A DNA stretch of 64,000 bases from Streptomyces bikiniensis (GCA_000716465.1 JNWL01000001.1:422559-486558), one strand, 5' to 3'; shown: positions 1-8,824, counted from the stretch's first letter. Program-made: numbers and translations. The notes: generated by a model from the letters alone, not told the origin.

Positions 1-424
1 CCGCGTCCTCCGGGACCGCCGCCGGGTCCAGCCGGAAGCCGTCCTCCTCGCGCAGCAGCACCCGGTCCACCGCGTGCCCGGCGTCGCGCAGCGCCGCCTC
101 CGGCTCGGTGAACTGCGGGTGCACCACCACCGGCCGCCGTGCCGGCAGCGCCCGCGCGAGCAGCACGAAGGCCTCCGCCGCGCCGGCCGTGAGCAGCACC
201 CGGTTCGGGGGCAGGTCGTGCCGCTCGGCGACCGCGGCCCGCGCGACCCGGTCGTCGGGGTAGGCGGCGAGGCCGGTCAGGGAGTCGGCGATGCGTCTGC
301 GCAGCCACTCCGGTGGGGTGTCCGTCCGGACGTTGACCGCGAGGTCGATGAGCTTGTCGTCCCTGACCTCGGCGTCACCGTGGTGGCGAAGGTCGTGGGC
401 GTCGGTATGCGTGTGCATGTCCAT
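1..424 (-). CDS. cobC: CobC-type PLP-dependent aminotransferase (Rv2231c family), N-terminal part
   Basis: Only the first ~141 codons are inside the window; the gene runs off the left edge. The N-terminus is His-rich and is followed by the class I/II aminotransferase pattern: a core beginning DLAVN, a YPDD segment and the glycine-rich LLTAGAAEAF loop that contacts PLP. The family includes L-threonine-phosphate decarboxylase, which supplies the aminopropanol linker of cobalamin. ATG at 424 is the conventional start and another ATG lies two codons later. No Shine-Dalgarno sequence precedes either, and the frame is open upstream into cobE, so this may be the C-terminal half of a CobE-CobC polypeptide. 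The catalytic Lys lies outside the window. Confidence 0.85.
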   Translation of the reverse strand, partial: MDMHTHTDAHDLRHHGDAEVRDDKLIDLAVNVRTDTPPEWLRRRIADSLTGLAAYPDDRVARAAVAERHDLPPNRVLLTAGAAEAFVLLARALPARRPVVVHPQFTEPEAALRDAGHAVDRVLLREEDGFRLDPAAVPEDA

Positions 425-1069
425 GGCCGCCGTCGTGTGGGGGGTGGGGATGGTGGGGGGTGAGCCAGGCTCGCCAGCGATGTACCCGTGAGCTCGGGGC
501 AACAACCGTGCGCCCGGGGCGTCTTCGTGCGACCGAACCGGGACGGAAGCGGCGAGAGCGCACGTTACGCGCCGGGTTTTCCGCTTCGGTACGAGCAGCA
601 CGGCCCGCGCACGTGCCACGGACGCCTCCGGTTCGCCCGCGTCCGCGCCCGCGCCCGTGCCCCAGTCCACGCACGTGCCCGGGACCACGCCCGCGCCCGG
701 GACCACGCCCGCGCCCGCGCCCGGCGCGTGCACCGCCCCCGGCTCCGTACCCGCCGCCAGCAAGGCCGCCGCCTCCGCCACCGATGCCGTGCCCGTCGCG
801 GCCAGCGGCAGGGCCGACGGATGCGGTACGGACACGGCCGCCAGCTCCTCGGCCGCGAACCCCCGTACCGGCACGCCGAGTACGGCCGCGGCCCCCGCGA
901 TCCCCGGCTCCGCCGCCCGCGCGTCGAGGGTGCCGAGGGACCGGACGGCCGTACGGGAAAGGCCCGCCTCCCGCAGCACCGCGTCCACGAGGGCCAGCAC
1001 CTCGTCCACCGGGACGCCCGACCGGGCCCCCACACCGAGGTGCGCGGACGCCGCCCCATCCGATACCAA
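425..1069 (-). CDS. cobE: CobE/CbiG C-terminal-like cobalamin biosynthesis protein, in frame with cobC
   Basis: The reverse frame encodes the CobE signature: GVGARSGVPVDEV near the start, a DARAAEPG segment, a VRGFAAEEL segment, TASVAEAAALLAAG, then LLVPKRKT. Before the final PKRK block there is an unusual insertion of about 35 residues rich in Gly, Ala and Val with an internal repeat (GAGVVPGAGVVPG). No stop codon separates this frame from cobC: I walked the codons from 602 down to 424 and found none. The start is uncertain: TTG at 1069 or GTG at 1033. No ATG-started frame exists here, so automatic gene finders may miss it. The 5' end lies against the oppositely oriented ZIP gene. Members act in the conversion of precorrin/cobalt-precorrin intermediates. 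Confidence 0.7.
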
Positions 1070-1075
1070 AGCCCC

Positions 1076-1804
1076 ATGGCTGTGGTCGTCGCGCTCGGCG
1101 CGTTCCTCATGACGCTCTTCGGAGGATGGGTCGCCGGGCGCGTCACCGACCGGCGTCACCTCGTCCTCGGACTCTCCGGCGGGCTCATGCTCGGCGTCGT
1201 CGGACTCGACCTCCTGCCCGAGGCCCTGGAGGCCGCGGGGGACGAGGTGTTCGGCGTCCCGGAGGCCCTGCTGCTCTTCGTCGGCGGCTTCCTCTTCGCC
1301 CACGTCGTGGAGCGCCTGCTCGCCGTACGCCGGGCCGCGCACGGTGTCGCGGCCGACGAGAGGGTCCCCCAGGTCGGCCTCACGGCGGCCGCGGCGATGG
1401 TCGGCCACAGCCTCATGGACGGCATCGCGCTCGGCGCCGCCTTCCAGGTCGGCGGCGGCATGGGCGCCACCGTCGCCCTCGCCGTCATCACCCACGACTT
1501 CGCCGACGGCTTCAACACGTACACGATCACGAGCCTCTACGGGAACGCGCGCCGCAAGGCCCTCGCGATGCTCGTCGCGGACGCCGTCGCCCCGATCCTC
1601 GGCGCCGCCTCCACCCTGCTGTTCACCCTTCCGGAGGAACTTCTCGGCGGCTATCTCGGGTTCTTCGGCGGCGCCCTGCTCTACCTCGCCGCCGCCGAGA
1701 TCCTGCCGGAGGCCCACCACGACCACCCCGCCCGCTCCACCCTGCTGTGCACGGTGACGGGCGTCGGCTTCATCTGGCTCGTGGTGGGGGCCTCCGGCGG
1801 CTGA
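1076..1804 (+). CDS. ZIP family metal transporter
   Basis: A 242-residue polytopic membrane protein with about eight hydrophobic segments. The metal-path motifs of ZIP transporters are present: HSLMDGIALG around residue 111 (helix 4) and HDFADGFNT around residue 140 (helix 5). A short HHDHP metal-binding stretch precedes the last helix. ZIP proteins move divalent cations such as Zn, Fe, Mn or Co into the cytoplasm. It lies alone on the plus strand between cobB and cobE, and its ATG abuts the presumed start of cobE on the other strand. The location suggests a metal, possibly cobalt, for the corrin pathway, but the sequence does not show substrate. Confidence 0.85.
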   Translation: MAVVVALGAFLMTLFGGWVAGRVTDRRHLVLGLSGGLMLGVVGLDLLPEALEAAGDEVFGVPEALLLFVGGFLFAHVVERLLAVRRAAHGVAADERVPQVGLTAAAAMVGHSLMDGIALGAAFQVGGGMGATVALAVITHDFADGFNTYTITSLYGNARRKALAMLVADAVAPILGAASTLLFTLPEELLGGYLGFFGGALLYLAAAEILPEAHHDHPARSTLLCTVTGVGFIWLVVGASGG

Positions 1805-1806
1805 CC

Positions 1807-3171
1807 TCACGAAACCGGACCGCCGTCGGCACCCGCGCAGCGCTCCACGAACCGCGCCGCCGCCCCGGGCGCACCCGCCCAGTGCGTGTGCACGTAACTG
1901 GCGTGCACCCCTCCCCGCACGAAGCCCTCCACCCTCCGCTCCGGCTGCCGCAGCCCCCACGCGGCCCGCTCCCCGGCACCCGGCTCGATCACCGTGCGGT
2001 GGAACTCGTGCCCCCGCATCCGCGCCCCGGCCGGCGCGAGGACGCTGTCGCTGACGGCCACCGCGTCCCGGTACCCCAGCGTCAGCCGCTCCGACATGCG
2101 CGCGTCGGCGTCCAGCACCCCGCACATGGGCGTGCCGTCGAGGGACCGCGCCAGGTAGAGCAGCCCGGCGCACTCGGCCGCGATCGGCGCGCCCGAGGTG
2201 GCGAGCTCGGCCACGGCCTTCCGCAGCGGCTCGTTGGCGGACAGCTCGCCCCCGTACATCTCGGGGAAGCCGCCCCCGATCACCAGCCCGGAGGTCCCCC
2301 CGGGCAGCACCTCGTCCCGCAGCGGGTCGAAGGCGACGACCTCGGCCCCGGCGGCGGCAAGGAGTTCGGCGTGCTCGGCGTACGAGAACGTGAACGCGGC
2401 CCCGCCGGCCACCGCGATCCGGGGCCGGCCCGCGACCGGGCGCCCCACGACCTCCGGCGACCACGCCTCCGCGGACAGCTCCGGCGCCGACCGCGCGAGC
2501 GCGAGCAGCGCCTCCAGGTCGCACCCTGCCAGGACCTGTTCGGCCTGCGCCGCCACCGCCTCCACGGCGGCGGCCTGCCGCTCGGCCACCGGCACGAGCC
2601 CCAGGTGCCGCGACGGCGTCGCCACGGCGGGCGCCCGCCGCAGCACGCCGAGGACCGGCACCCCGGACTCCCCGAGCGCCTCCCGCAGCAGGTGCTCGTG
2701 CCGGTCGGTGGCCACCTTGTTGAGGATCACGCCCCCGATCCGCACCTCCGGGTCCCAGGACGCGAACCCGTGCACGAGCGCCGCCACCGACCGCGACTGC
2801 GACGACGCGTCCACGACCAGCACCACCGGCGCCCTGAGCAGCTTCGCCACCTGCGCGGTGGACGCCAGCTCCCCCTGGTCGGCGGCCCCGTCGTACAGGC
2901 CCATGACCCCCTCGACCACGGCCAGGTCGCAGCCGCGCGACCCGTGCAGGAAGAGCGGCGCCACCAGCCCCGTGCCGCACATGTACGCGTCGAGGTTGCG
3001 CCCCGGGCGGCCCGTCGCGAGCGCGTGGTAGCCGGGGTCGATGTAGTCCGGGCCGACCTTGTGCGGGGAGACGGCCAGGCCGCGGCCCGCGAACGCGGCC
3101 ATCAGGCCGGTCGCGACCGTGGTCTTGCCCGCGCCCGAGGAGGGCGCGGCGACGACGAGACGTGCTACCAC
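1807..3171 (-). CDS. cobB: Cobyrinate a,c-diamide synthase
   Basis: A 454-residue protein that uses glutamine and ATP to amidate the a and c side chains of cobyrinate. The N-terminal dethiobiotin-synthetase-like domain carries the P-loop SSGAGKTT at residues ~10-17 and the HKVGPDYIDPGYH motif. The C-terminal class I glutamine amidotransferase domain has the nucleophile context AECAGLLYLA and a distal His region. The GTG start at 3171 overlaps the end of cobO by 7 nt, so the two are translationally coupled. It is the last gene of the riboswitch-led operon and converges on the ZIP gene with only 2 nt between stops. Confidence 0.95.
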   Translation of the reverse strand: MVARLVVAAPSSGAGKTTVATGLMAAFAGRGLAVSPHKVGPDYIDPGYHALATGRPGRNLDAYMCGTGLVAPLFLHGSRGCDLAVVEGVMGLYDGAADQGELASTAQVAKLLRAPVVLVVDASSQSRSVAALVHGFASWDPEVRIGGVILNKVATDRHEHLLREALGESGVPVLGVLRRAPAVATPSRHLGLVPVAERQAAAVEAVAAQAEQVLAGCDLEALLALARSAPELSAEAWSPEVVGRPVAGRPRIAVAGGAAFTFSYAEHAELLAAAGAEVVAFDPLRDEVLPGGTSGLVIGGGFPEMYGGELSANEPLRKAVAELATSGAPIAAECAGLLYLARSLDGTPMCGVLDADARMSERLTLGYRDAVAVSDSVLAPAGARMRGHEFHRTVIEPGAGERAAWGLRQPERRVEGFVRGGVHASYVHTHWAGAPGAAARFVERCAGADGGPVS

Positions 3172-3773
3172 TCGATGCCCCGCTGGCCCTTCTGACCGGC
3201 GTCCATCGGGTGCTTGACCTTGGACATGTCGGTGACGAGGTCCGCGAAGTCCACCAGCTCCCGCGGCGCGTTGCGGCCGGTGATGACGACGTGCTGCTGC
3301 CCGGGCCGGTCGCGCAGCACCTCCACGACCTCGTTGACGTCGATCCAGCCCCAGTGCAGGAGGTAGGCGAACTCGTCGAGGACGTAGAACTTGTACTTCT
3401 CCTCCGCGAGGTCCCGCTTGACCTGCTCCCAGCCCTCGCGCGCCTTGTCCTCGTGCGACTGCTCGCCCTCGGCGACCTCGCGCTGGATCCAGGACCAGCC
3501 CTCGCCCATCTTGTTCCAGGTGACCGTGCCGCCCTTGCCGGTCTCGCCGAGCGCCTTGAGGGCGTTCTCCTCGCCGACCTTCCACTTGGCGGACTTCACG
3601 AACTGGAACACCCCGATCGGCCAGCCCTGGTTCCAGGCGCGCAGCGCCATGCCGAAGGCGGCGGTCGACTTCCCCTTGCCGACGCCCGTGTGCACCATCA
3701 CCAGCGCGCGGTTGCGGCGCTGGCGGGTGGTCAGACCGTCGTCGGGAACGACGGTCGGCTGTCCCTGCGGCAT
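3165..3773 (-). CDS. cobO: Cob(I)yrinic acid a,c-diamide adenosyltransferase (BtuR/CobO type)
   Basis: A 202-residue ATP:corrinoid adenosyltransferase that puts the 5'-deoxyadenosyl group on Co(I). The family P-loop HTGVGKGKST lies at residues 28-37. The motifs VFQFVKSAKWKVGEEN, WSWIQ, VLDEFAYLLHWG and VVITGRNAP follow in the usual order. The ATG at 3773 shares a base with the TAA of the upstream chelatase gene (TAATG), and the 3' end overlaps cobB. Length and motifs are normal. Confidence 0.97.
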   Translation of the reverse strand: MPQGQPTVVPDDGLTTRQRRNRALVMVHTGVGKGKSTAAFGMALRAWNQGWPIGVFQFVKSAKWKVGEENALKALGETGKGGTVTWNKMGEGWSWIQREVAEGEQSHEDKAREGWEQVKRDLAEEKYKFYVLDEFAYLLHWGWIDVNEVVEVLRDRPGQQHVVITGRNAPRELVDFADLVTDMSKVKHPMDAGQKGQRGIEW

Positions 3774-5884
3774 TAAGCGGCCCTCCTGGTTGCCCGTGCT
3801 GCGTGCCCTGCCTGTCCTGCCTGTACGTCCCTGACGAGCCCGGCGATCGAGTCGGCGCGCAGCTCGTCCAGCGTCACGGCCGTGCCGCCGAGTTCGACGG
3901 CGAGCCGCCCCGCGAGCCCCAGCCGCACCGGGCCGGTCTCGCAGTCCACGACGACCGACGCCGTGCCCTCGGCGGCGTGCAGCCGCGCCGCGCGTGCGGC
4001 GAGCGTCACCGGGTCCCCGGCCGCCCGCCCCCCGGTCGCCCGCCCGTCCGTCACGACGACCAGCAGCGGGCGGCGCGAGGGGTCCCGCAGCCGCTCGACC
4101 CGCAGCACGTCGTGGGCCTTGAGCAGTCCGGCCGACAGGGGAGTGCGGCCCCCGGTGGGAAGCTGTTCGAGCCGCGCGGCGGCCGCGTCCACGGACGAGG
4201 TCGGCGGCAGCGCCACCTCGGCGTCCCGGCCCCGGAAGGTGACCAGGCCGACCTTGTCGCGCCGCTGGTAGGCGTCGAGGAGCAGCGAGAGCACCGCGCC
4301 CTTGACCGCGCTCATCCGCTGCCGGGCCGCCATCGAGCCGGAGGCGTCGACCGCGAAGAGCACGAGGTTGCCCTCGCGGCCCTCCCGGGTCGCCTGCCGC
4401 AGGTCGTCGCGCCGGACCACGAGCCCCGGGCCCGTCCGCCCGCGCGCCTTCTGGTGCGGGGCGGCGGCCCGCACGGTCGCCGCCAGGTGCAGCTTGGTCA
4501 GCGCGCCCCGGGGCCGGGTGGAGCCGGTCGTACGGCCGTGCTCGGTCCGGGCCCGGGAGCGGCGCCCGGCCGCGCCCTCGCCGAGTCCGGGCACGCTGAG
4601 CACCTTCGTGCGGAAGGGCTCGGCGGCCTTGACGGCGGCCCGCTCACCGGCCCCGGCCCCCGCCCTCTGAGGAGCGGGCGCGGGGGCGGGCTCGGGCTCG
4701 GGTACGGGTGTTTCCTCCGGCGCCGGTACGTCCTCGGGCGCCGGCCCGTCACCCTGCGGCGGAATCCCGCCGCCGTCCGGACCGCCCCCGCCGGGGCCGC
4801 CGTCTCCGGGGCCCCCGTCTCCCGGACCGCCGTCGTCCGGGCCGTCCGGCTCCGGCTCCGGGTCGGGGTCATCGCCCTTGAACCGTTCGAGGGTCTCGTC
4901 CAGCCTGTCCTCGTCGAGCCCCGGCGCGTCGAAGGGCGAGCGCCGGCGGCGGTGGGGGAGGGCCAGGAGCGCGGCCTGCCGCACGTCCTCGGAGGTGACC
5001 TCGGTCCGCCCGGCCCAGGCGGCGAGCGCGGTGGCCGTGCGGGCCATGACGATGTCGGCGCGCATGCCGTCCACCTCGAACGCGGCGCAGGTCGCGGCGA
5101 TCTGGAGCAGCACCGCGTCCCCGAGCACCACCCGCGGCAGCAACTCCCGTGCGGCGACGATCCGTTCGCGCAGCTCGGCCTCCTCGCCGGCCCAGCGCGC
5201 GGCGAACGCGGCCGGGTCGTCCTCGAAGGCGAGCCGCCGCCGCACGACCTCCACCCGCTGCTCGGGGTCGCGGGAGGCGGCGACCTCCACGGTGAGCCCG
5301 AACCGGTCGAGGAGCTGCGGCCGCAGCTCGCCCTCCTCGGGGTTCATGGTCCCGACGAGCAGGAACCGCGCGGCGTGCCGCACGGAGACGCCCTCGCGCT
5401 CGACGTTCGAGAAGCCCATGGCGGCGGCGTCGAGCAGCAGGTCGATCAGGTGGTCGTGGAGGAGGTTGACCTCGTCCACGTACAGGATGCCCCGGTGCGC
5501 GTCGGCGAGCAGCCCCGGCTCGAACGCCTTCACGCCCTCCGCGAGCGCCTTCTCGATGTCGAGCGAGCCGACGAGCCGGTCCTCGGAGGCGCCGACGGGG
5601 AGTTCGACCATCCGCGCGGGCCGCTCGGCCCCCGGCCCCGCCTCGTGCGGCCCGTCCGGGCAGCCCGGATCGGGGGACGCCGGGTCGCAGCCGAACCGGC
5701 AGTCCGCGACCACCGGCACGACGGGAAGCAGCTCGGCGAGCGCCCGCACGGCGGTGGACTTCGCGGTCCCCTTCTCCCCCCGGACCAGCACACCGCCCAC
5801 GGCCGGGCTGACGGCGTTCAGGAGCAGCGCGAGCCGCAGGTCGTCCATGCCGACGACGGCGGTGAACGGGTACCGGGTGCTCAT
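3773..5884 (-). CDS. Putative cobaltochelatase: fused ChlI-type AAA+ ATPase and ChlD-type VWA protein
   Basis: A 703-residue protein with an N-terminal AAA+ domain (Walker A GEKGTAKST at residues 36-44, Walker B ILYVDEVNLL). A low-complexity linker rich in Gly, Pro, Glu and Asp follows at ~340-430, then a C-terminal von Willebrand A domain with the MIDAS motif DASGS near residue 520. This is the fused CobS/CobT-like or ChlI/ChlD subunit that drives metal insertion with a CobN-type large subunit. CobN is not in the window. RBS AAGGAG precedes ATG 5884. The gene lies between cobQ (82-nt gap) and cobO (TAATG overlap), so cobalt rather than magnesium is the likely metal. Confidence 0.92.
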   Translation of the reverse strand: MSTRYPFTAVVGMDDLRLALLLNAVSPAVGGVLVRGEKGTAKSTAVRALAELLPVVPVVADCRFGCDPASPDPGCPDGPHEAGPGAERPARMVELPVGASEDRLVGSLDIEKALAEGVKAFEPGLLADAHRGILYVDEVNLLHDHLIDLLLDAAAMGFSNVEREGVSVRHAARFLLVGTMNPEEGELRPQLLDRFGLTVEVAASRDPEQRVEVVRRRLAFEDDPAAFAARWAGEEAELRERIVAARELLPRVVLGDAVLLQIAATCAAFEVDGMRADIVMARTATALAAWAGRTEVTSEDVRQAALLALPHRRRRSPFDAPGLDEDRLDETLERFKGDDPDPEPEPDGPDDGGPGDGGPGDGGPGGGGPDGGGIPPQGDGPAPEDVPAPEETPVPEPEPAPAPAPQRAGAGAGERAAVKAAEPFRTKVLSVPGLGEGAAGRRSRARTEHGRTTGSTRPRGALTKLHLAATVRAAAPHQKARGRTGPGLVVRRDDLRQATREGREGNLVLFAVDASGSMAARQRMSAVKGAVLSLLLDAYQRRDKVGLVTFRGRDAEVALPPTSSVDAAAARLEQLPTGGRTPLSAGLLKAHDVLRVERLRDPSRRPLLVVVTDGRATGGRAAGDPVTLAARAARLHAAEGTASVVVDCETGPVRLGLAGRLAVELGGTAVTLDELRADSIAGLVRDVQAGQAGHAARATRRAA

Positions 5885-5966
5885 CGGGTGGTCTCTCCTT
5901 CGGATCGCTGATGTTCGGACGACGGCACGCGGCCGCCGGGGAGGGGCCGGCGGGGGCCTCCCGTGC

Positions 5967-7514
5967 TCACGGCGCCCCCGGCGGCACGAACGGCAGCCCC
6001 GCCGGGGCGCCCTCCTCGATGAGCCGCAGCAGCGCGTCCGTGTCGGCGTGCTCCTCGATCAGGTCGCCGAGCCGGTCGAGCTGCTCCTCGCGCAGGGCGC
6101 CGAACGACGTGTCCGGGGCCGGGACGAACCGGCGTCCGGCCGCCGCCGCCACCTCCCGCAGGAACGCGCGCCGGAAGCCGTCGCTCTCCAGGGAGCCGTG
6201 CCAGTGGGTGCCCCACACGGAGCCGACCCGGCACCCGTCCAGGAAGGGCTCCCCGCCGCGTACGTCCGCGACGCCGTGGTGGATCTCGTACCCCTCGACC
6301 CGCTCGCCGAGCGCCTCGCCGACCGGCCGGGCCAGGGTCTTCCCGACCGCGAACCGCACCCGTACGGGCAGGAGTCCGAGCCCGTCGACCACACCGGCCC
6401 TCGACTCGACCTCGTCCTCGATCCGCTCGCCCAGGGCCTGGAAGCCTCCGCAGACGCCGAGCACCGGGCGGCCCTCGGCCGCGCGCCGGGCCAGGGCGTC
6501 CGCGAGGCCGCGCTCCCGCAGCCAGGCGAGCGCCTTCACCGTGCCGCGCGTGCCCGGTACGACCACCAGGTCCGCGTCGGCCAGCTCCTCGGGCCGGTCC
6601 ACGAACCGGACGACCACGCCCGGCTCGGCCGCCAGCGCGTCCACGTCGGTGAAGTTGGACATCAGGGGGACGGCGCAGACGGCGACCCGCAGCACGTCCG
6701 CGCCGACCGGCGGCGCCACCACCGACTCGCGGACCGTGCCCCGCAGGGAGACCCGCAGTCCGTCCTCCTCGTCGATGCCGAGCCCGTGCGCGTACGGCAG
6801 GACGCCGAAGGTCCGGCGCCCGGTCAGGCCGTGCAGCATGTCGAGCCCGGGTTCGAGCAGGCTCACGTCGCCCCGGAACTTGTTCACCAGGTACCCGGCG
6901 ACGAGCGACTGGTCCTCGGGGGACAGCAGCGCCGTCGTGCCGAAGAACTGGGCGAAGACCCCGCCCCGGTCGATGTCCCCGACCACCACCACGGGCAGCT
7001 TCGCGGCCCGCGCCACGCCCATGTTCACGATGTCGGTGCGCCGCAGGTTGATCTCGGCCGGGCTGCCGGCGCCCTCGCAGATCACCGCGTCGTACGTGCT
7101 CCGCAGCTCCTCCAGGCACGCCATGACCGGCTCGAACAGCTCCTTCTGCCGCCCCCCGTGCAGGGTCGTGCCGGGGGACGACCCGCCGGACCCCCCGAAG
7201 AACCCGCGGGCGCTCATCTCGCCCACCGGCTTCCCCATCAGGACGACCTGGCTGGACCGGTCGCCGCCCGGCTTGAGCAGCACCGGGTTCATCAGCGCGG
7301 TCGGCTCGACCCGGGCGGCCTGCGCCTGCATGGCCTGGGCCCGCCCGATCTCGGCGCCCTCGCGCGTGACGAAGGAGTTGAGGGACATGTTCTGCCCCTT
7401 GAACGGCGCCACCTTCAGGCCCTTGCGGACCAGCCAGCGGCAGATCCCGGCCGTCACGACGCTCTTGCCCGCGTCGGACGTGGTCCCGGCGACCAGCAGC
7501 CCCCCGCCCCTCAT
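5967..7514 (-). CDS. cobQ: Cobyric acid synthase
   Basis: A 515-residue glutamine- and ATP-dependent amidotransferase that amidates side chains b, d, e and g of adenosylcobyrinate diamide. The N-terminal synthetase domain has the P-loop GTTSDAGKS and the KGQNMSLNS motif. The C-terminal glutaminase domain has Cys in VLGVCGGFQALG and the YEIHHG and HGSLESDGFR motifs. ATG at 7514 overlaps the TGA of the upstream cbiB gene (ATGA). This start places the P-loop near residue 8, the normal spacing. Confidence 0.96.
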   Translation of the reverse strand: MRGGGLLVAGTTSDAGKSVVTAGICRWLVRKGLKVAPFKGQNMSLNSFVTREGAEIGRAQAMQAQAARVEPTALMNPVLLKPGGDRSSQVVLMGKPVGEMSARGFFGGSGGSSPGTTLHGGRQKELFEPVMACLEELRSTYDAVICEGAGSPAEINLRRTDIVNMGVARAAKLPVVVVGDIDRGGVFAQFFGTTALLSPEDQSLVAGYLVNKFRGDVSLLEPGLDMLHGLTGRRTFGVLPYAHGLGIDEEDGLRVSLRGTVRESVVAPPVGADVLRVAVCAVPLMSNFTDVDALAAEPGVVVRFVDRPEELADADLVVVPGTRGTVKALAWLRERGLADALARRAAEGRPVLGVCGGFQALGERIEDEVESRAGVVDGLGLLPVRVRFAVGKTLARPVGEALGERVEGYEIHHGVADVRGGEPFLDGCRVGSVWGTHWHGSLESDGFRRAFLREVAAAAGRRFVPAPDTSFGALREEQLDRLGDLIEEHADTDALLRLIEEGAPAGLPFVPPGAP

Positions 7515-8491
7515 GCGTTCCCCCGCTTTCCGTGCTTCCTGCGCCTCACGGCGTCGGCGATCAGACGGCCGCCCGCACAGGCGACCAGGGTCAGCGCGGT
7601 CACCCGGCGCGAGAGCGCCACCGCCCGTTCGACGTCCGCCACCTCGACGGCCCGCCCCTCCCCGTTGAGCACCGGCCGGTGCTCGACGCGCCCGCCGTAC
7701 GAGAGGGTGCCCCCGAGCCGTACGCCCAGCGCGCCCGCGAAGGAGGCCTCGACCGGGCCCGCGTTGGGGCTCGGGTGCTTCGACGCGTCCGCCCGCCAGG
7801 CCCGTACGGCCCCGCGCGGATTTCCCCCGGCGACGGTCGCGAGCGCGGCCGTCAGACGCGCGCCCGGCCAGCCGGCCAGGTCGTCGAGGCGGGCCGAGGC
7901 CCAGCCGAAGCGGCGGTGGCGGGGCGACTTGTGGCCGACCATCGCGTCCAGGGTGTTGACGGCCCGGAAGCCGACGAGTCCCGGCACGCCCGCGACCGCG
8001 CCCCAGAACAGGGCGCCGACCACGGCGTCCGAGGTGTTCTCGGCGACCGACTCGACGACCGCCCGGGCCATCGCCGGGCCGTCCAGGGACTGCGGGTCGC
8101 GCCCGCACAGGTGGGGCAGCCGCTCGCGGGCCACCTCCAGGTCCCCGGCGGCCAGCGCCCCGCCGATCGCGCGGGCCTCCCGGCCCAGGGTCGTCCCGCC
8201 GACGACGGCCCACACGGAGGCGGCGGTCAGCGCGACGGCGGCGGCCGGCCGGTCCCGCACGGCCCGGGCGGCGAGGGCGCCGAGGGCGGCGGTGGAGCCG
8301 GCGCAGACGGCGGTGTGCAGGGCGCCCCAGCCGCGGTGGTCGTGGTGGAGGCGCTTCTCGACGGCGGCGGCGGCCCGGCCGAACGCGGCGACGGGGTGGC
8401 CCCTGCGGGGGTCGCCGAGGAGCAGGTCGACGGCGAGGCCCGCGGCCGCTCCGTACGCGAAGACAGCGGTGGCTCTGGGACGGCCGGGCAT
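7511..8491 (-). CDS. cbiB: Adenosylcobinamide-phosphate synthase (CbiB/CobD)
   Basis: A 326-residue integral membrane protein with the family opening DLLLGDPRRGHPVAAFGR, the central segment SVAENTSDAVVGALFWGAV and RAVNTLDAMVGHKS. It attaches aminopropanol (phosphate) to adenosylcobyric acid. It is the first gene after the cobalamin riboswitch and heads the five-gene minus-strand operon. Its TGA overlaps the cobQ ATG. The name cobD is also used for this family in Actinobacteria. Confidence 0.93.
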   Translation of the reverse strand: MPGRPRATAVFAYGAAAGLAVDLLLGDPRRGHPVAAFGRAAAAVEKRLHHDHRGWGALHTAVCAGSTAALGALAARAVRDRPAAAVALTAASVWAVVGGTTLGREARAIGGALAAGDLEVARERLPHLCGRDPQSLDGPAMARAVVESVAENTSDAVVGALFWGAVAGVPGLVGFRAVNTLDAMVGHKSPRHRRFGWASARLDDLAGWPGARLTAALATVAGGNPRGAVRAWRADASKHPSPNAGPVEASFAGALGVRLGGTLSYGGRVEHRPVLNGEGRAVEVADVERAVALSRRVTALTLVACAGGRLIADAVRRRKHGKRGNA

Positions 8492-8523
8492 GGCGCTGTG
8501 TCCTCACTCAGGGTCCGCGCCCT

Positions 8524-8665
8524 GGATCGACGTGACCGGCGGCGAGAGTTCCTGGCTCCCGGACCCCTCGGATCCGGTCACAGTGGCGGGACCGCGCCGG
8601 ATTCGCACCGGACTTCCTCTGCTGCCGCCGTAATGGCCCCGGCAGTCCACCACGCCCCGAGAACG
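8524..8665 (-). promoter_or_regulatory. Cobalamin (AdoCbl) riboswitch
   Basis: On the minus strand the core elements occur in the correct order: GAGGAAGTCCGGTGCGAATC, then the B12-box-like CCCGCCACTGTGACCGG (around 8570-8590), then GAGCCAGGAACTC (8545-8556). Paired flanks give the P3-P6 region of the cobalamin aptamer. The element ends about 30 nt before the cbiB start, so it probably represses the operon when adenosylcobalamin is bound, by blocking translation or by termination. The exact 5' boundary and the transcription start were not determined. Confidence 0.93.
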
Positions 8666-8703
8666 GGCGTCAACCCAGCCTTGACCTGCGGCGGCGCACT
8701 GTG

Positions 8704-8768
8704 CGGAGCACCACAGGGAGCGCCGTGGAGAGCACCACGGAAAAGCCGTGGGGAGCACCACGGAAAAG
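8704..8768. repeat. Three imperfect ~24-bp tandem repeats upstream of the cobalamin riboswitch
   Basis: The unit is close to GAGCACCACGGAAAAGCCGTGG and contains its own inverted CCACGG/CCGTGG arms. Three consecutive copies run from about 8704 to 8768, the first the most divergent. They lie where the promoter of the cob operon should be, between the riboswitch and the terminator of the phosphate transporter genes. They could be operator-like iterons or simple slippage products. Confidence 0.6.
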
Positions 8769-8808
8769 GGCCGGGCGGCCCGTACCCGAAGGTGCGGACC
8801 GCCCGGCC
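8769..8808 (-). terminator. Rho-independent-type hairpin after the pit operon
   Basis: Arms GGCCGGGCGG (8769-8778) and CCGCCCGGCC (8799-8808) pair perfectly, and the inner CCGTA/TGCGG segments extend the stem. On the minus strand the hairpin follows the small membrane protein gene. Read in the same strand it also insulates the cob operon from the pit operon. Confidence 0.7.
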
Positions 8809-8824
8809 GGTGGAGCGGGGACCG

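Noticed and set aside
460..3195. A 911-codon plus-strand frame through the cobalamin genes
   Set aside because: Arg/Pro-rich shadow of cobE, ZIP and cobB with no domain.
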